Assembly: GCA_947561715.1 (NCBI GenBank)
Contig: OX387201.1
Coordinates: forward strand, 21,156,001 to 21,220,000
Direction of reading: 5' to 3'
DNA from: Ascidia mentula
Taxonomy: Eukaryota > Chordata > Ascidiacea > Phlebobranchia > Ascidiidae
Length of the DNA: 64,000 bases
The position numbers were made by a program, and so were the translations under genes. Below are positions 24,606 to 37,195 of this stretch, piece after piece. Numbering within the stretch: position 1 is the first letter of the stretch; each line of letters opens with the position of its first letter. The notes under the pieces are model-generated. The model was not told the origin of the DNA and searched no databases. It saw only the letters and a program-made list of their open reading frames with translations.

Positions 24606-27600
24606 ATGAAGAGAAACAAAGACGTTTCAATAGATGTTGGAACAGCAGTGAATGCACTTTGCCTCAGTAAGGACAACAGTAAAGTGGTCATCGCTGGACG
24701 GTCTCTGTTAAAAATTTATCATGTTGATGAGGTTAATGGTTTCAGCGAGCACCTTAATCTTCATGTTGGAAGAAAACAGGTTTGCTCCGATGGAATTAAT
24801 GTGTGCAACTAAGTTTGATAGTGCTGATTGTGTTTCGTTTCATGCTACAAGTGTAGGTTTTTGCAATTGCTGTTGTATTTTTAAGGGAGGCATATTGGTA
24901 TTTTTCTTTGCTCATGACTGGACAAAGCCAGTTACCACCCAACAAAATAATACATCATAAGTTATTGAAATCAAATTAGCTTTTACCTGTGGCTGCATGC
25001 TTAACCTAATTTTTCAAGATTACAATTGCTGTTCATCAGCATAATTAGTTCACACATACACAATTGATAAAAATTATTTTTTTTATTTCAGGGTTTGAAC
25101 ATGAGTTGTTCTGACTTGGGTTGGAGTCCCGTGGATGAAAATTTGATCGCAACTGCTGCTACTAATGGAGCGGTTGTAGCTTGGGATTTAAACACTCCTG
25201 GTCGTGAGAAAAAGCTCGCTATATTGTCTGAACATCGTCGCACGGTCCAACTCTGATGGAAATCTTTTGCTAAGTGGATCACAGGTGTTATATATATATG
25301 GATGGTTTTTAAATAAAAATGAGTTTCTTACATAGATGGGACCTGTCAAGACTGTTAGACAAGTTTGTTTAAATTTGCATTTTTATGTGACACAAGCCTT
25401 TTTCGCAATCACAAATCTTGATCGATAAAATTTAGTTTGGTGCACAATGTAACTTGTAACACGTCTTACAGGAGCACGTACATTTTTCTGTTACAAATTT
25501 TCTGTATTACAAGTGTTAATTTGCTTTTGGCTGCAAACAAGTCAAAGCAGAGTGTAAAGTTTATAAAAATATATTTTATGTGTTTATTCAAATAACAAGC
25601 TTAGAAGCCATATTGTATCATTTGTTTGTTAAAGGACGGAACGATGAAGCTGTTTGATTTGAGGAGAGGGGAAAGTACCTACACGTTTCAAAGCAAAGCT
25701 GATGGCGTGAGAAGTGTTCAGTTCAATCCTCATGAATATTTTATTTTTGCTGCTAGCTTCGATAATGGTTATGTACAAGTAAGTTTTAGGGGTGTGCTAA
25801 CTTATATAAAAATACCTGCAGACAATTTTCAACTGAATCTGGATATTTAATGCTGTCATGTTGTGAACATGTTATCATGGAAATATAATAAAATAATAAT
25901 GCCAGAAACACATGGATGTCATAGAATAAATAAAACAACTCAAACCGACTCAAGGAATCTTACATTAAAATGATTTTTGTTAAAATCACCTCACTGTTAT
26001 ATTCTAACACAGCGTGGTCCAACTACAGGCCCGCGGGCCAATTTTGGCCCATGATCTAATTTCCGTTTGCCCGAGAATTGTAACCTGACTTGAAACACAA
26101 CTTTGTACCATTGTCTTTGCATGGCCACAACCAAATTCCTGTTTACACGACCCCTTTCGTTATAAGAAGCTGCTCGACCACAAATCGCATTGATTAAAAA
26201 TTGAGTTGTGCTATTCGTGTAATAGTAATTTCGATCCGTACTTCCGTATGTACAATGGCCCGCGGGATAAACTAACGGTTTGTTATGGCCTGCGACGAAA
26301 TTTAGTTGGACCACACTGTTCTAACATATAAAACCAATTTAAAATGTAAGTTTTTTTGAAATATTTGGTCTGTCCTTTTGGTAAATATAAATGCAGTGAA
26401 ACAGTAAACCAGTGCTTGTGATACTAAAAATGTTCTCAGTTTAAATGCAAACTCAGCATTTTAGTGAGAGCAAATTAGAATTTTGCACCAAAAGTTTTCA
26501 TGTTAATTTTTGTTGTTGTTGTTACTAGATATGGGATTACAGGCGACCTACAGGTTACGTTCACCAGTTTATCGCACACAAGGGATCTGTGTATACTCTC
26601 GACTGGCACCCGGAACCACATCACAAAATGACTCTTGCCACTGGAGGGCGTGATAACATGGTTAAGGTGGGTGATTGTAATAACACGAATAAGTTTTCAA
26701 CTCTGTTTTTGCATCTGTAAAAGGTGCTTTTCATGTCATTGCTGGTAACGGATCTAATCATTGTCGGTGTTAAATATTGTTTTCCAATGTTTCCACTTGT
26801 CACATTCCAGGTTTGGTCGATTGAAAACAACAGGGAGAAAGAAATAAACAATGTTCCAACCATGTCGTCCGTAGCTTCGGTTAAATGGAGACCCCACCAT
26901 CCCGAGCAACTTGCTACTATATCTATGATGCTTGAATTCAGCGTGAACATTTGGCATCTGCATAGGAAATATGTCCCATTTGCTCATTTCCAGGTATGAA
27001 TTATAATTGTAGTTGTATCAAACAACCATTTGTTTTTTGATTAATTTACTTTTTAAACAATGAACTGAACATATTTTAAGGATCACACAGACAGCCCCTC
27101 TGGAATAGTTTGGAAAAAGTCAGATCCAAATTTTATTTTGTCATGTTCGAAAGATGGCCGTCTCATGATGCATTCATTACTTGACGCTTCTTGTCCAGCT
27201 AAGCAGGCCATGAGTAGTGGACTTGCCATCAGCTCATGTGGTCATATCGCCCTCGCAAGTCAAGCCACAGCATCAACACCAAGGGCACAGAGTCCCACTG
27301 GTTCTGCTTCAAAATTACCAACAATATTTGATTGATTTGGACGGTTTGAGTATTTCCAGTCCTCCTTCGCCAGTTGCATTTCAAAGACAAAACAACTTTC
27401 TTAATTCCAGATCAAAGTTCAGAATATTTTCAAGCACCAAGTCTGATTTAAAACCAAGTTCTGACTTTGATGATTATCCAACTATGACAGACTCTGTTGT
27501 AGAGCAATTAACTCTTAACCAATTTAGGTTTGTTGCGAAAAACTATGTTTTAGATGGAAGTGGGACAAAAATGACATTCGAAGAGCTTTGCTCGCACAAC

Positions 27601-29830
27601 TCTGATGTTGCTTTGAAAGGTGGATTCTGTAATGTTGCTCGGACGTGGAAATTGCTTGTAGTTTTTTTCAACAAAGAGATTCATTTGAACAAATCACAAC
27701 CTGAAGTTTCAGAAAAGTTGGAAAAAGCAGAGGCCAAAAACAAAAGACACTCACTTACTGTGAAAAAGGTGAGGTGGTTTTAGTGACACAATATGTGCTA
27801 CTGAATAAACAATTGTTGCAGATCTTCACCTAATAAATAGTTGCGAAATGCCTGGTATGCAGACACATAATTATGCCATGTTTTTTGAGGGGTGGAATCG
27901 AAGGATTCTTGTGACCATGGTTTGATGTTTAAAAAACAAAATGATTTTCTAAAGTTATGGCAGTATTTGTTCATAACATGGCATGGCAAATATTGATTAT
28001 CACTAATTGTTGGACAGGAATTTTACCAAGATTGCTTCTACACACAATAACTGATTTGTGTTTGCTGTAGGATGAACTGCATGGTTCGCATGCATTGAAT
28101 GGCTCAGCAATCCATGGTGGGGAAGCTGATCAACGTTCTGATGATGGAAGACTTGAGGTAGAAGATTATCTCACTGATATCGCTCGAGGACGACAATCAG
28201 AACCTGATCTCTACATGACAGATGATGACCCTGGGTAGTTTAGAGATATTATTCTCAAATATAAAATCATGCAAAGTTTGTTGCAACACAATTGTGCAAA
28301 AACTAGTAAAAGAATATATTATCATGCTTTCCTGTTGCTGCATCCGCAACAAAATTCACGGTGTTATCTACAATTAAACACCAAGATGTCCAAAATTAAA
28401 ACATGTAGTGGAAATTATAATCTGTAATCAGGTTTAATGATTTAGGTTTGGTTATGGTGGAATGACATCAGAAGCTGAGTTTTTGTCTGAGCACGAATAT
28501 CTTGTTCCAGCTGAAGCTTTCCAACAGAGAGAGGTGTGATCGATATATAGATAGATAGATAGGCCACAGTGTTTTGTGTTGCTAAACATATGGTTGCTGT
28601 GAACACCGTTTTAAGGTTACACTAAGTAATGAAAGATGTAAGAAACAATCTCCTGTCTTTTTCAGGACATCGAACCGGACGCGGAATCAAAGTTTGGTCG
28701 AATAGTTGCACCTTCTGGAATGAACATTGAAAATGAATCTGAAAAACGAATCCTGACTGCTCACGGTGGGAGGTGGCATGAGAAGGTCGTTACCTGCTGA
28801 TGAGGAGCTTAACATCTCAGATGGAGTCATCAGTGTGTGTCCCACTCTCTGGCCGGTCCCACTCGATTCAATTAAAGAAGAGATTGCCTGTCAGCAATTA
28901 GAGTGAGTTTGCGCAGTTTAAAATATTCCGACAAAACATCGTATTTTTGAAATTGACAAAGAAATGCAACGATTCATCAACAGCATATTTTTAAAACAAC
29001 AGAACTAACACTCACCAGACAATGAGATAAAATAATCTGCCAACTGCTTGTACATAGGTAAAAGTCTTTACAAGAATGTTTATTCACTCAAAAATAGTTC
29101 TTGTCTTGAATTTATTTTTTTATTTTCTCAAAACATTCACAGGTCTCAACATGCTACATGTGTTGTATTCAATGTATTTTCAGATTTTTTGCTGAAATGA
29201 ATGGTGTGCAAAGTCCAGTGTGTATGCTGCTTGCAATGTCATCCTATCCATCCACATATAACCTTCCTATTGATGTTGAGACAGTTGATCATTGGCAAAA
29301 CTCCTACCTTGATTTGTTGGCAAAGAACAGGTTATGGATACAACATGCTCAGGTGGAATAACTACTGTATGTTTTGTTTCAATTTGCAGTTAATTCTTTT
29401 CTTGTTAATTTTTTAGTTTTTATTTTATGTTATGCCAATACCAATACAATTACTTTTAGTTTGAAACTTGGACATCAACAAATTAAACTCTTTTTCGCAT
29501 TTGTTGATGAACGTAATTTTCGTTCAGGTTGTAAAACTGAGCCAAGTTCCTGCAATCCAATCTCTCTCATCCTCTTCAACTTTCACCCTGGGCTGCCAAG
29601 TCTGCCAACGACGAATGCCCCAGAGTAACCCCTGGTCATGTGACTGACACATTGATGCGGAACACAAAAACAAACCAGTCACGTGTTTCTACTGTCAACT
29701 TCAAGTGCGCGGACTCTACACATATTGTCAAGGCTGTAGCTTCGGGGGACATTCCAACTGTGTGACAACTTGGATAAAACAATGTCAGAAAAACGATATT
29801 CCTATAACATGCAGATATCACTGTCTGTAA
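24606..29830 (+). pseudogene. WDR24: WDR24 homologue (GATOR2 subunit), frame-broken copy
   Basis: Exons: 24606-24779, 25092-25284, 25635-25778, 26529-26666, 26811-26993, 27081-27768, 28071-28234, 28446-28533, 28666-28902, 29184-29352, 29528-29830. WD repeats (ATAATNGAVVAWDL; TGGRDNMVKVW; CSKDGRLMMHS) are followed by a linker, a helical region (YLDLLAKNRLW) and a Cys-rich zinc end (CQVCQRRMP; CFYCQLQVRGLYTYCQGC). WDR24 acts in GATOR2, which relays amino-acid sufficiency to mTORC1. Four disruptions are visible: exon 2 length (193 nt) loses frame after EHRRTV; exon 6 changes frame near 27330; exon 9 changes frame near 28775; TGA at 29645-29647 replaces an Arg codon before HIDAEHKNKP. Sequencing error could explain some of these, not all equally. 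AATAAA follows the stop at 29835. Confidence 0.85.
26010..26318. mobile_element. hAT-type MITE with 8-bp target duplication
   Basis: A 309-bp element with terminal inverted repeats (CAGCGTGGTCCAACTA at the left, and the right end reading CAGTGTGGTCCAACTA on the other strand). It is flanked by an exact 8-bp duplication TTCTAACA at 26002-26009 and 26319-26326. Eight-base target duplications and CAGNG ends are hAT hallmarks. It has no transposase. It lies in the third intron of the WDR24 homologue, so splicing would remove it. Confidence 0.92.
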
Positions 29831-30200
29831 CATCAATAAAAATGAATGCAAGCTGATGTCTTGACTCGACCGCAGGCAAATACATGGTTGTTTATGGTTG
29901 TACGAATTACTAACACAGGAACTAGACAGGATCGCTCTACTGTGAAAACCCGTACTTGGCAACCTCATCTGCAATAGCCAACCTTCACATATGATATCGC
30001 GATATATTTCTGCGTGGTATGGTTAGTGATGTATATGTGTAGATCGTTAGTAAAGTTGTGTGCTGACTCACCAGTGTATCTTGGCCATTATAAACTACCT
30101 ACAAATCTCTGAAATCGCGTAGCTCAGTTGGTAGAGCGTTGGGTCTGGTTAACCCATTGCCTTTAGTTTGAAACATACCAGCAGGTGGGGTTATTTTGCA
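29150..30200 (+). repeat. Segmental duplication, copy 1 (WDR24 3' end and flank)
   Basis: Collinear with about 45798-46857 at high identity: last two WDR24 exons, intervening intron, 3' flank and the start of a tRNA-like SINE. Homology resumes at 31524-31960 against 47307-47745, after unrelated sequence of ~1.3 kb here and ~0.45 kb in the other copy. Confidence 0.9.
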
Positions 30201-30395
30201 TATCTCGCTCCGACTTGTCGGAAAAAAGTGGTCGATACTGTCGGCGTACGCCCCCGCTGCGGGACCGTGGGGTACACTGCGTCTCGGGCCTCGCACACAA
30301 AGGATCCGACCGAGTCTCGATGGCAATTCGGCCTCGTTATCTCAAGGTTACTGTTGGAGTTAAAGAACTCCTTTACACAAGTCTGTGCGTCTTCT
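30112..30395 (+). mobile_element. tRNA-derived SINE
   Basis: Begins with a tRNA-like head (GTAGCTCAGTTGGTAGAGCG, A-box) followed by GCTCCGACTTGTCGG and AAAAGTGG, the same tail as the elements at 33842-33987 and 34201-34360. The part from about 30235 to 30320 is unusually GC- and CpG-rich and I cannot assign it. A shorter copy lies at about 46764-46857 in the other arm of the segmental duplication. Confidence 0.65.
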
Positions 30396-31280
30396 AAATA
30401 GTCTAACTTCGACTAAACACACATCCACCAAGCTTCAAACCAGTCCAAAGGTGTTCATAAATCCGTTTATTGTTTATAATCCAGTAATATAATACAACAC
30501 AGCACAGAAGTTTCTTCAAAACATGGAGAGGGCTAAAGCAAAACCAACAGCCCAGACGCTTACACAGCAACAGTTAAAACACACTGATTTGGCAGGCGTA
30601 AGTCGCTCTGCTTATATAGTCTGTGGTTGGCCACAAGTATTGATAACTTATTTGGAGTTGTTGCGCAACTTTAATGCAACTTAAAGTTGGCCGATTTGGT
30701 CGATTACGTCAGTTATTTATATAGCTTGATTATCTAAGTGCCCTAAATAGGTTGTTTATGTTTAGGTTGACTTTGTTTTCCGAATCACTAAAAGTAGTTA
30801 TGTTAATTTAGGCTTTATTTATCATTTGCGAAAGAAGTACTTGTGTTTAAATTTTGGCAAAGAAATTCCTTTCATTATTTTAACTTGATTTACACAGTTA
30901 GTTTTGTTGCCTAAGTTACCTATATGACTTTATTGCCCAAATTACATGGTTACTATAATGTGGCTGCTTCTACCGGCTACAATTTTTTCACCTGTCACCA
31001 GCTCGGCAGGTGTTTCCTATTAAATTGTCCGATCAGGAATTGACCTAAACCGGAAATGAGTTCTTCTTTTTTCCCATGTCGTTTTATTGGACATCACAAC
31101 TCGGACATGCGTTGAACGCGTGATTACAATGACTTTGGTTATAACTCTCGGTCATAAGTAGGCCTATACGCTTTGGGCTTTTTTAGTATATACATGTATT
31201 GTGCGGCGACAATACTCTAACCACCTCACGAACGGTCGATTTCCTTGGTTCATCCATGGCGTGGTTAAACCAGCGCTTTG
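30395..31280 (-). repeat. Dispersed ~0.8-kb repeat, copy 2 (possible solo LTR)
   Basis: Reverse complement of the repeat at 5395-6180. It lies exactly in the stretch of the segmental duplication that has no counterpart in the second copy, so it inserted after, or was lost from, one of the two copies. No coding capacity is seen. Confidence 0.6.
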
Positions 31281-31523
31281 GACACGTTTGTTGGAAATAT
31301 CATTCTTTCCGAACTAAAATAATTATTAAGGCATTGCACAGAGGTATTTTGAAAACAAGAAAACATCTTACATAAACGAAACGTTTCGTTCACCACGTGC
31401 TGATAGACAATGGTACACATGTCCTATAGTGTCGAAATTCACGGCCTTCAAACAAATCCCGCAAAAAAACATGACGCTCTTTGTACGTAATAAGGTTTGT
31501 GCTATAATGAACCTAATATTGGA

Positions 31524-31960
31524 GTTGTACTATTGCTTAGTCTCGTGAAAACGCAAGTTTAAGTAGCTACGCAAGAGCCGGGGAAATCCCCATCGTCCGT
31601 TCGTGACGTGTTAGAGTATCTACATGAAAAAGTAGCCTAGGCCCAGACTCCTTTATTGCCCTAGCTGCGATTCCAGTGAACTAAATTACAAAGGATACGT
31701 TAAATTACTGTTCCCAAGCCTGAATCACGTTTTCCTAATTGTTATTTTGTTGCTTGTCATAAGCTGTCTTGATTTTGTGATATCTTTTCAATTTGTGTTT
31801 ATTCGAACATGATATTTAATTTTGTTTTAAAAAAACAATTTTGACGAAATGACGGAAGTTGGAAATCTTATTACACTCGCGGCATCTATTGGTTGGTCGT
31901 AATGTGCTCAATTTACAAACAGATATTAACTAAAATATTAAATCTTTAAATCAAAAGTGT
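31524..31960. repeat. Segmental duplication, copy 1, distal block
   Basis: Matches 47307-47745 in the same orientation, starting at TTGTACTATTGCTTAGTCTC. Non-coding. Confidence 0.85.
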
Positions 31961-32316
31961 AAATTTTTGTTTTTGAAACTGCACGTATTTTAATTGCCAA
32001 AAAAATCGGCCCGGTGTTCCATCCTAATATTATTTCTATTCGTTTAAAAACCCCTACCGGCATCGTTAAAGTTTCGGTCTTGGTGACCGCTGCGGAAGAA
32101 AAAAAAATGGCGGAAGTTTTGTTTTTGTTAAATTTATTTAATTTTGAAGAATCACGAAATCACAAATAATTATGAGGAACATGAGGTAGTTTTTGTGTTG
32201 ATATGAACCACTGGAGTCTGAATCGAAAGGGGGACTGTTTATCCAAACCGTCAACTTCCGGCTGAAAAGTCACAAAAGTTTTGATTTTATTAAAATTTAC
32301 AAATTAATCTTTTAAA
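31961..32316. other. Intergenic; no gene seen
   Basis: AT-rich sequence downstream of the stop codon of the minus-strand NACHT-LRR gene, with A-runs. No exon or repeat is recognised. Confidence 0.4.
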
Positions 32317-35300
32317 TTAAATCCTCACAGGAACTCTCATATTCTCAAGTGCGTGCTTCACCATCTTAATCGAATCCGGATCCAATCCGCAGTTACGCAG
32401 ATCCAACCTCCACCCAACCTTCGGTAAAATCCCACAAATTTTTTCCACATCTTCTCTTCGATGAAAGTCGTTTCCACTCAGGTCGAGATATAACAACTAT
32501 TCAAAATATAAACATTGTTTGTAGGAAATGTTTTGATGCTCTTTAAACCAGGAATAAACAAATATTAAAACTGGAAAAGAGTAAAAAATACACAAACAAA
32601 ATTTATTCCCTAAACTACAATAAAAATATTTTATGTCATTTTTCTTTAATTCGAAAACTTTGGTAAAAAATGCTTTTATTCAAATAAAAACTTATTCAGA
32701 AAATGAACAAAAACCGAACAAACCCCGTATTCCATTATTTTTATTGCTTCACAAATAATCGTTAAATCTTCGGAGTTCAGGCCGCAATCCCCCAGCCCCA
32801 GCAACAAATATGCTCTTGTAACTTTTGGTAAAAATTCCGACAAAACCTCAAGGATTGAGTGAAGTCGGGTTCGGGTAAAATTCAACTTCTCAGGACAAAA
32901 CCTAGCGAATTTTTCTAGATGGCATTTTTGGATTTCCTTCAAATCCAGAAATAAATCTGAAACAAAACCGAAGCAAGTTTATAAAAAAACAGATGTCTGG
33001 TTTCCAGTTTTAATAAAATCACTTAAAATAAAACTTACTTTATTCTTGCACAGAATTCCCCACGTTTAAGTCGGATTTAATCAACACAAGAACCAACAAA
33101 TCAATCCAATATAAAAAGTTTAAATTATCACAAAATATTATGAAAGAAATAAACACGACCTTCCTTTACAAGGTTTTTTCACAACTGATAAAAACTGCAT
33201 TGAGTGTTCGGTTCCAACAATGGCTGTGTGACGTAACAAACCCACCTATTGTTACATAAATAAATGTAATGTTTACAAACACGTATTAAACACTGTTGGC
33301 ATTCATATCATTTACTCACTCGGTAGATCGTATCGCTGTGGTTGAGATTGGAGATATCTTGAAAGCGCATCCAATAATTTCGCACTTTTATCTGGAAAAC
33401 AAGAAAGACCAACATTTGCAATGGAAATTGTAAAATTGCATTTGGTTGGACGAATTATTTGCACTCATATATATTTTTACAAACACAGCCATTATTTGTA
33501 GAAGATTTGCGTTACCATGTGCTGTGTTAAAAAACGCTGTGCACCTAACCGCAGTGCTGTGAAATTGTTGAGTTTAAATATGTTAATTCAAATAGCATAC
33601 GGGAACATCAAATGCAACAAAACCTTTTTGTTGAATGCTGGGGAATGTCATCTGGCTAGTGGAACTAGTAGCACATCCAGGGTCCAAGTTGGTTTCGGTA
33701 TTGTCACTTCTTGAATCTGTCAGCAAAACAAAAATTATGACACAAAAAGCAGTAACATTTTATGCAATGGCATGATTGGCATAATAGCCCTACTGCGTAG
33801 GTCCTTTCTTGGCGATCACAGCTAACGTATCGCGATCATTAGTTTGCAGGCTTGGCAGCCCAGGCATTGGAGCCGAGCTGGATCAGCCACTTTTTCCTGA
33901 CAAGTCGGAGCAAGATTTGAAAAATCAGGTGAGGTTTGAACTCATGACCCTGGGCCAACCAACGCTCTACCAACTGAGCTACAGGAGATCTATACCACTA
34001 ATATTTCATGCAATGGCATGATTGGCAGTATCGCCAAGCAAGGAACTGTGCAGTTGGGCGATCATGCCATTGCATGAAATATTACTGCGTTATCTGATAC
34101 GGTGGTAGAGATCCCCTACGTGTATGTGAAGGTTGCCTGGCAAGTTGTGCGCTTGCGCACCAGTGTCCCTTCGCCACAATATACCCCGTGAAACCACTGA
34201 GCTCATATAGCTCAGTTGGTAGAACGTTGGGCCTGGTCAGCCCAGGGTCGTGAGTTCAAACCTCACCGGGAGCTTGATTTTTCAAATTTTGCTCCGACTT
34301 GTCAGGAAAAAGTGGCTGATCCAGCCAGGCAGCAATGCGTGGGGTGCCAAGCCTGCAAACATTATGACACAAAATATACAGATTAAGGAATGTACTTACA
34401 ACTTTCCTTTCCAAGCAAGAGGCCACAAACAAATCGTCGCGTCATGTTCCAGTGTTCTTCTCGAACCAATGTATCAAGGAATTTGTCGAAGTCTTCATCT
34501 GGCATGAACAAGGAAATGTACGAAGCAGCAGAAAATTCCTGAATCATTTGGTGAACAAAGAAAAAACAAGAAGCTGCAACATCGAAAACTTTTCTTTCTG
34601 AAAACCACGAATATTTTGGTAGTTTTATTATAACATCTTGTACTTTAAGATACTCCAGGCCCACATTTGAGAGTTCTTGGTGGGTAAATACAACAGTTTT
34701 ACGAGTCATTCCATTATATGCCATTCTGCCAAGTGCTTCTCTCAAAAAGTGTATACTACCCTTAGCATGCTCGGATGCATCGAGTTGTTGCAAAACAACA
34801 TCAAATAAGCTTGTAATTGTGCCAAAACAGTTTTTGTCACCAAACAAACCAGCATACACAGCAAACTGCAAAAGTAATGGATTGTGACAAAAGTCTAGCA
34901 TTTCTGGAGTTTCTTTAAGTTTTTCCCACAGTTCGTTTGCCTTTTCTCCAGCAAAGAAATCAAATAGCTTCTTCGTGTTTTCTGTAGTAAGGTCACGGAT
35001 ATATATAGTGGGTTTTGGACGAAGTCCCACAGGAATGGAAAGCAGTGAATGAGGACGTGATGTAAAGATCAATGATGATTTTTTGAACAGGGTTTTGCTG
35101 CAGAGATTAGCAACAAGCTGTTGAACTGTGAACCGAGTTTTATAATCTGTATTAATTCGCCTTATATTTTCTAATGACCATGTTGCCTGGTCCAGACCAT
35201 CAAATACCAAAACACATTTTTCTTGGTTTTGTTTCATCCATTTAAATGCAGCATCAAGGTCAGTTTGCTTAACATCTGGAAACTGCCTATCAAGTAGGAG

Positions 35301-36526
35301 TTCTTGAAGTGTGAGTTTTTCATCTCCATAATCTAAATTCATGAAACTTAGGTGTAACACCAAATATCCATCTTTGTTTTTTCTCAAAAGTTTCTTGGAC
35401 AAAGTGGATTTCCCTGCACCAGCTGCGCCAATAATGGCAAGAAACTGATCACCACTTTCGATTGTGGAAAGCAGCTCATCAAAAGTTATACGCTCTTCTT
35501 TAACTTTATTTTCATTGTACCTTATTGTTGATGGCACAAACTCTTCACCTTTCTTGGTATCAATACCTTGGTAGAAATCACGTTTCTCCAGCTGTGGACA
35601 AACATCTGGGATTCCTTCTTCATTTAAACCAGAAAGAGGTGTGACAGACTTAATTTTGTCCTGTTCATGTTTGATGATTTGAATGGCTTCTCGCTGCTTT
35701 TTGTCTGCAGACAGAAATATAACTAGAGACAAGTAATTATGGCTCACTAGACATTATCATATGGAAGCATTCGGGCATTATTGTCAGACATTATCTAGGT
35801 AAATATTTTAAATGCAGTAAAGAGGATGAAACAGCTTACTTTCATCTGCTTGTTCACCTTCGTTTGATGGACCTGCAAAAATTCACAGTAATCTGACTTT
35901 AAGGGTATAAAATCGGCTTTGTATAAAATGAAACGGTTGGTTGGTGCAAAGGTTAAAAAGTTTCATTGCAAAAATTAAATGTGATCATAAACAGAATGTA
36001 CCATTTAATGTTGCATTAGTTTACAGTGCATTGGTCAGTTGACAAATATACCTGGAGTATTGTAGTTGTTTATTATTGTTGGTTGATTGACATTGCCCTG
36101 AACTGCAGCAATGCTACCAGCTATGGTTGCTCCTGGTGCTGATATGTGCTGTGTGGAATCTGATTCAAAGTTAATATCTTGTTAGTGCCTGAAATATCAT
36201 TTGTACATTACTTGCCTAAAAACAAAAATTTCATTTTAGTTAGGCTACTTTAATTAAAAAGTTACTATGCATGATACATTCCCAATAAAGCTAAGGTTTA
36301 CTATGAGGCATAATTGATTTTAGTAACTTTCCATCCAATTTTATGTAATAAAGGAGAGAATAACGCATTAGACCTGCTTTCTGTTGGACAACTTTTGAAC
36401 CAGATTCTGAAATTGTTGTAGTCATTCTTCTTCTATTACTTTCTGTGTCCGTCATGATGTTTGTCGGCAATGTCCCTCTTTCGAAAACAAATGCAGCAAC
36501 TTGGCACAATTTTTGAAACCTTTTCA
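32317..36526 (-). CDS. NACHT-LRR (NLR-like) protein, 5' exon(s) not found
   Basis: Exons (high to low): 36526-36374, 36159-36052, 35872-35840, 35704-34400, 33391-33320, 32956-32724, 32496-32317. Every junction has GT-AG and the phases add up to one open frame of ~694 residues. The large exon is a NACHT ATPase: Walker A GAAGAGKSTLSKKL, Walker B KCVLVFDGLDQA, then the sensor-like IFTSRPHSL. The last three exons encode leucine-rich repeats (LGLGDCGLNSEDL; LYLDLSGNDF; LDLRNCGLDPDS). The upstream exons carry GNVNQPTIINNY, a linker seen in invertebrate NLRs as I recall, and a basic region. No DEATH, CARD or PYD is evident, but the first exon opens with a splice acceptor, so the N-terminus is missing. 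NLRs are intracellular sensors that oligomerise through NACHT. The gene looks intact. Confidence 0.9.
33842..33987 (-). mobile_element. tRNA-derived SINE (inverted partner)
   Basis: The minus strand reads as a tRNA-like head (TAGCTCAGTTGGTAGAGCGT) followed by the tail with CTCCGACTTGTCAGGAAAAA. It is the reverse complement of the element at 34201-34360 and lies ~210 bp from it. Both are in the intron between the NACHT exon and the next exon. Confidence 0.8.
34201..34360 (+). mobile_element. tRNA-derived SINE
   Basis: The head (TATAGCTCAGTTGGTAGAAC, then a T-arm GAGTTCAAACCTC) folds roughly like a tRNA, but the acceptor stem pairs only partly, so it is a SINE head rather than a gene. The tail GCTCCGACTTGTCAGGAAAA is shared with the two other copies in the window. 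Confidence 0.8.
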
Positions 36527-37195
36527 CTGCAAATAAACATAAATGCAGCTCACAGAAATCACTTCTTTAATCCAAGCTTAAACTACAAAACAAAACCTCA
36601 GTACAGATTAATCTAGCAACTCTTTAAAACCAAAGAAAGTCTGCATAAACTTATTTATGTAAATAAAACAGAAAGATATTTCGTTGGTACTCCAGCGCAA
36701 TCCTTTCACCCTGTATGTGACATTGTGACCTCTGTAACCCAGTTATCGTTGCGCAGACGACTGTGGACGCTACCGCTTTGTGGCACTATTGAGCACACAT
36801 TTAAAAAATTCGGGTGTTGTGGTCTGTTTAGAACAGTTGAATAATTAAATTGGTCTTTAATCAGGTTTTAAGCAAGCTTGCGTGCTTTCACCAAAAACAG
36901 ATTTACTAAAATTAAGAAAATAAAAGAAATGGGCTGAGACATCTAAAAAATAGAAAACATAAAAATTTTTGGAATAAGGGTCTGGCCCTTTTTTTCAGAA
37001 TTTAAATTTGTGTTAAATTGCAGCCAAATTTCAGGCAATTTGGCAGAAAACGAATTGGAATAGGATCCTTATATCCTAAATTAATTTCTGCTCTGGTTAT
37101 CCAGGCTACTATTGTCTACTATATTTTCTACTTGCAATATGGTTCAGACCCATTCCCATGCGCATAATTCCTTCTTCAATACATTTGAATTTTCG
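36527..37195. other. Upstream flank of the NACHT-LRR gene; missing first exon not found
   Basis: I searched the minus strand here for a start codon exon that could join the acceptor at 36527 and found no convincing one. It runs into the repeat array at about 37196. Confidence 0.4.

Noticed and set aside
34201-34275. Functional tRNA gene
   Set aside because: The acceptor stem pairs only partly and the sequence continues into a tail shared with two other copies, marking it as a SINE head.
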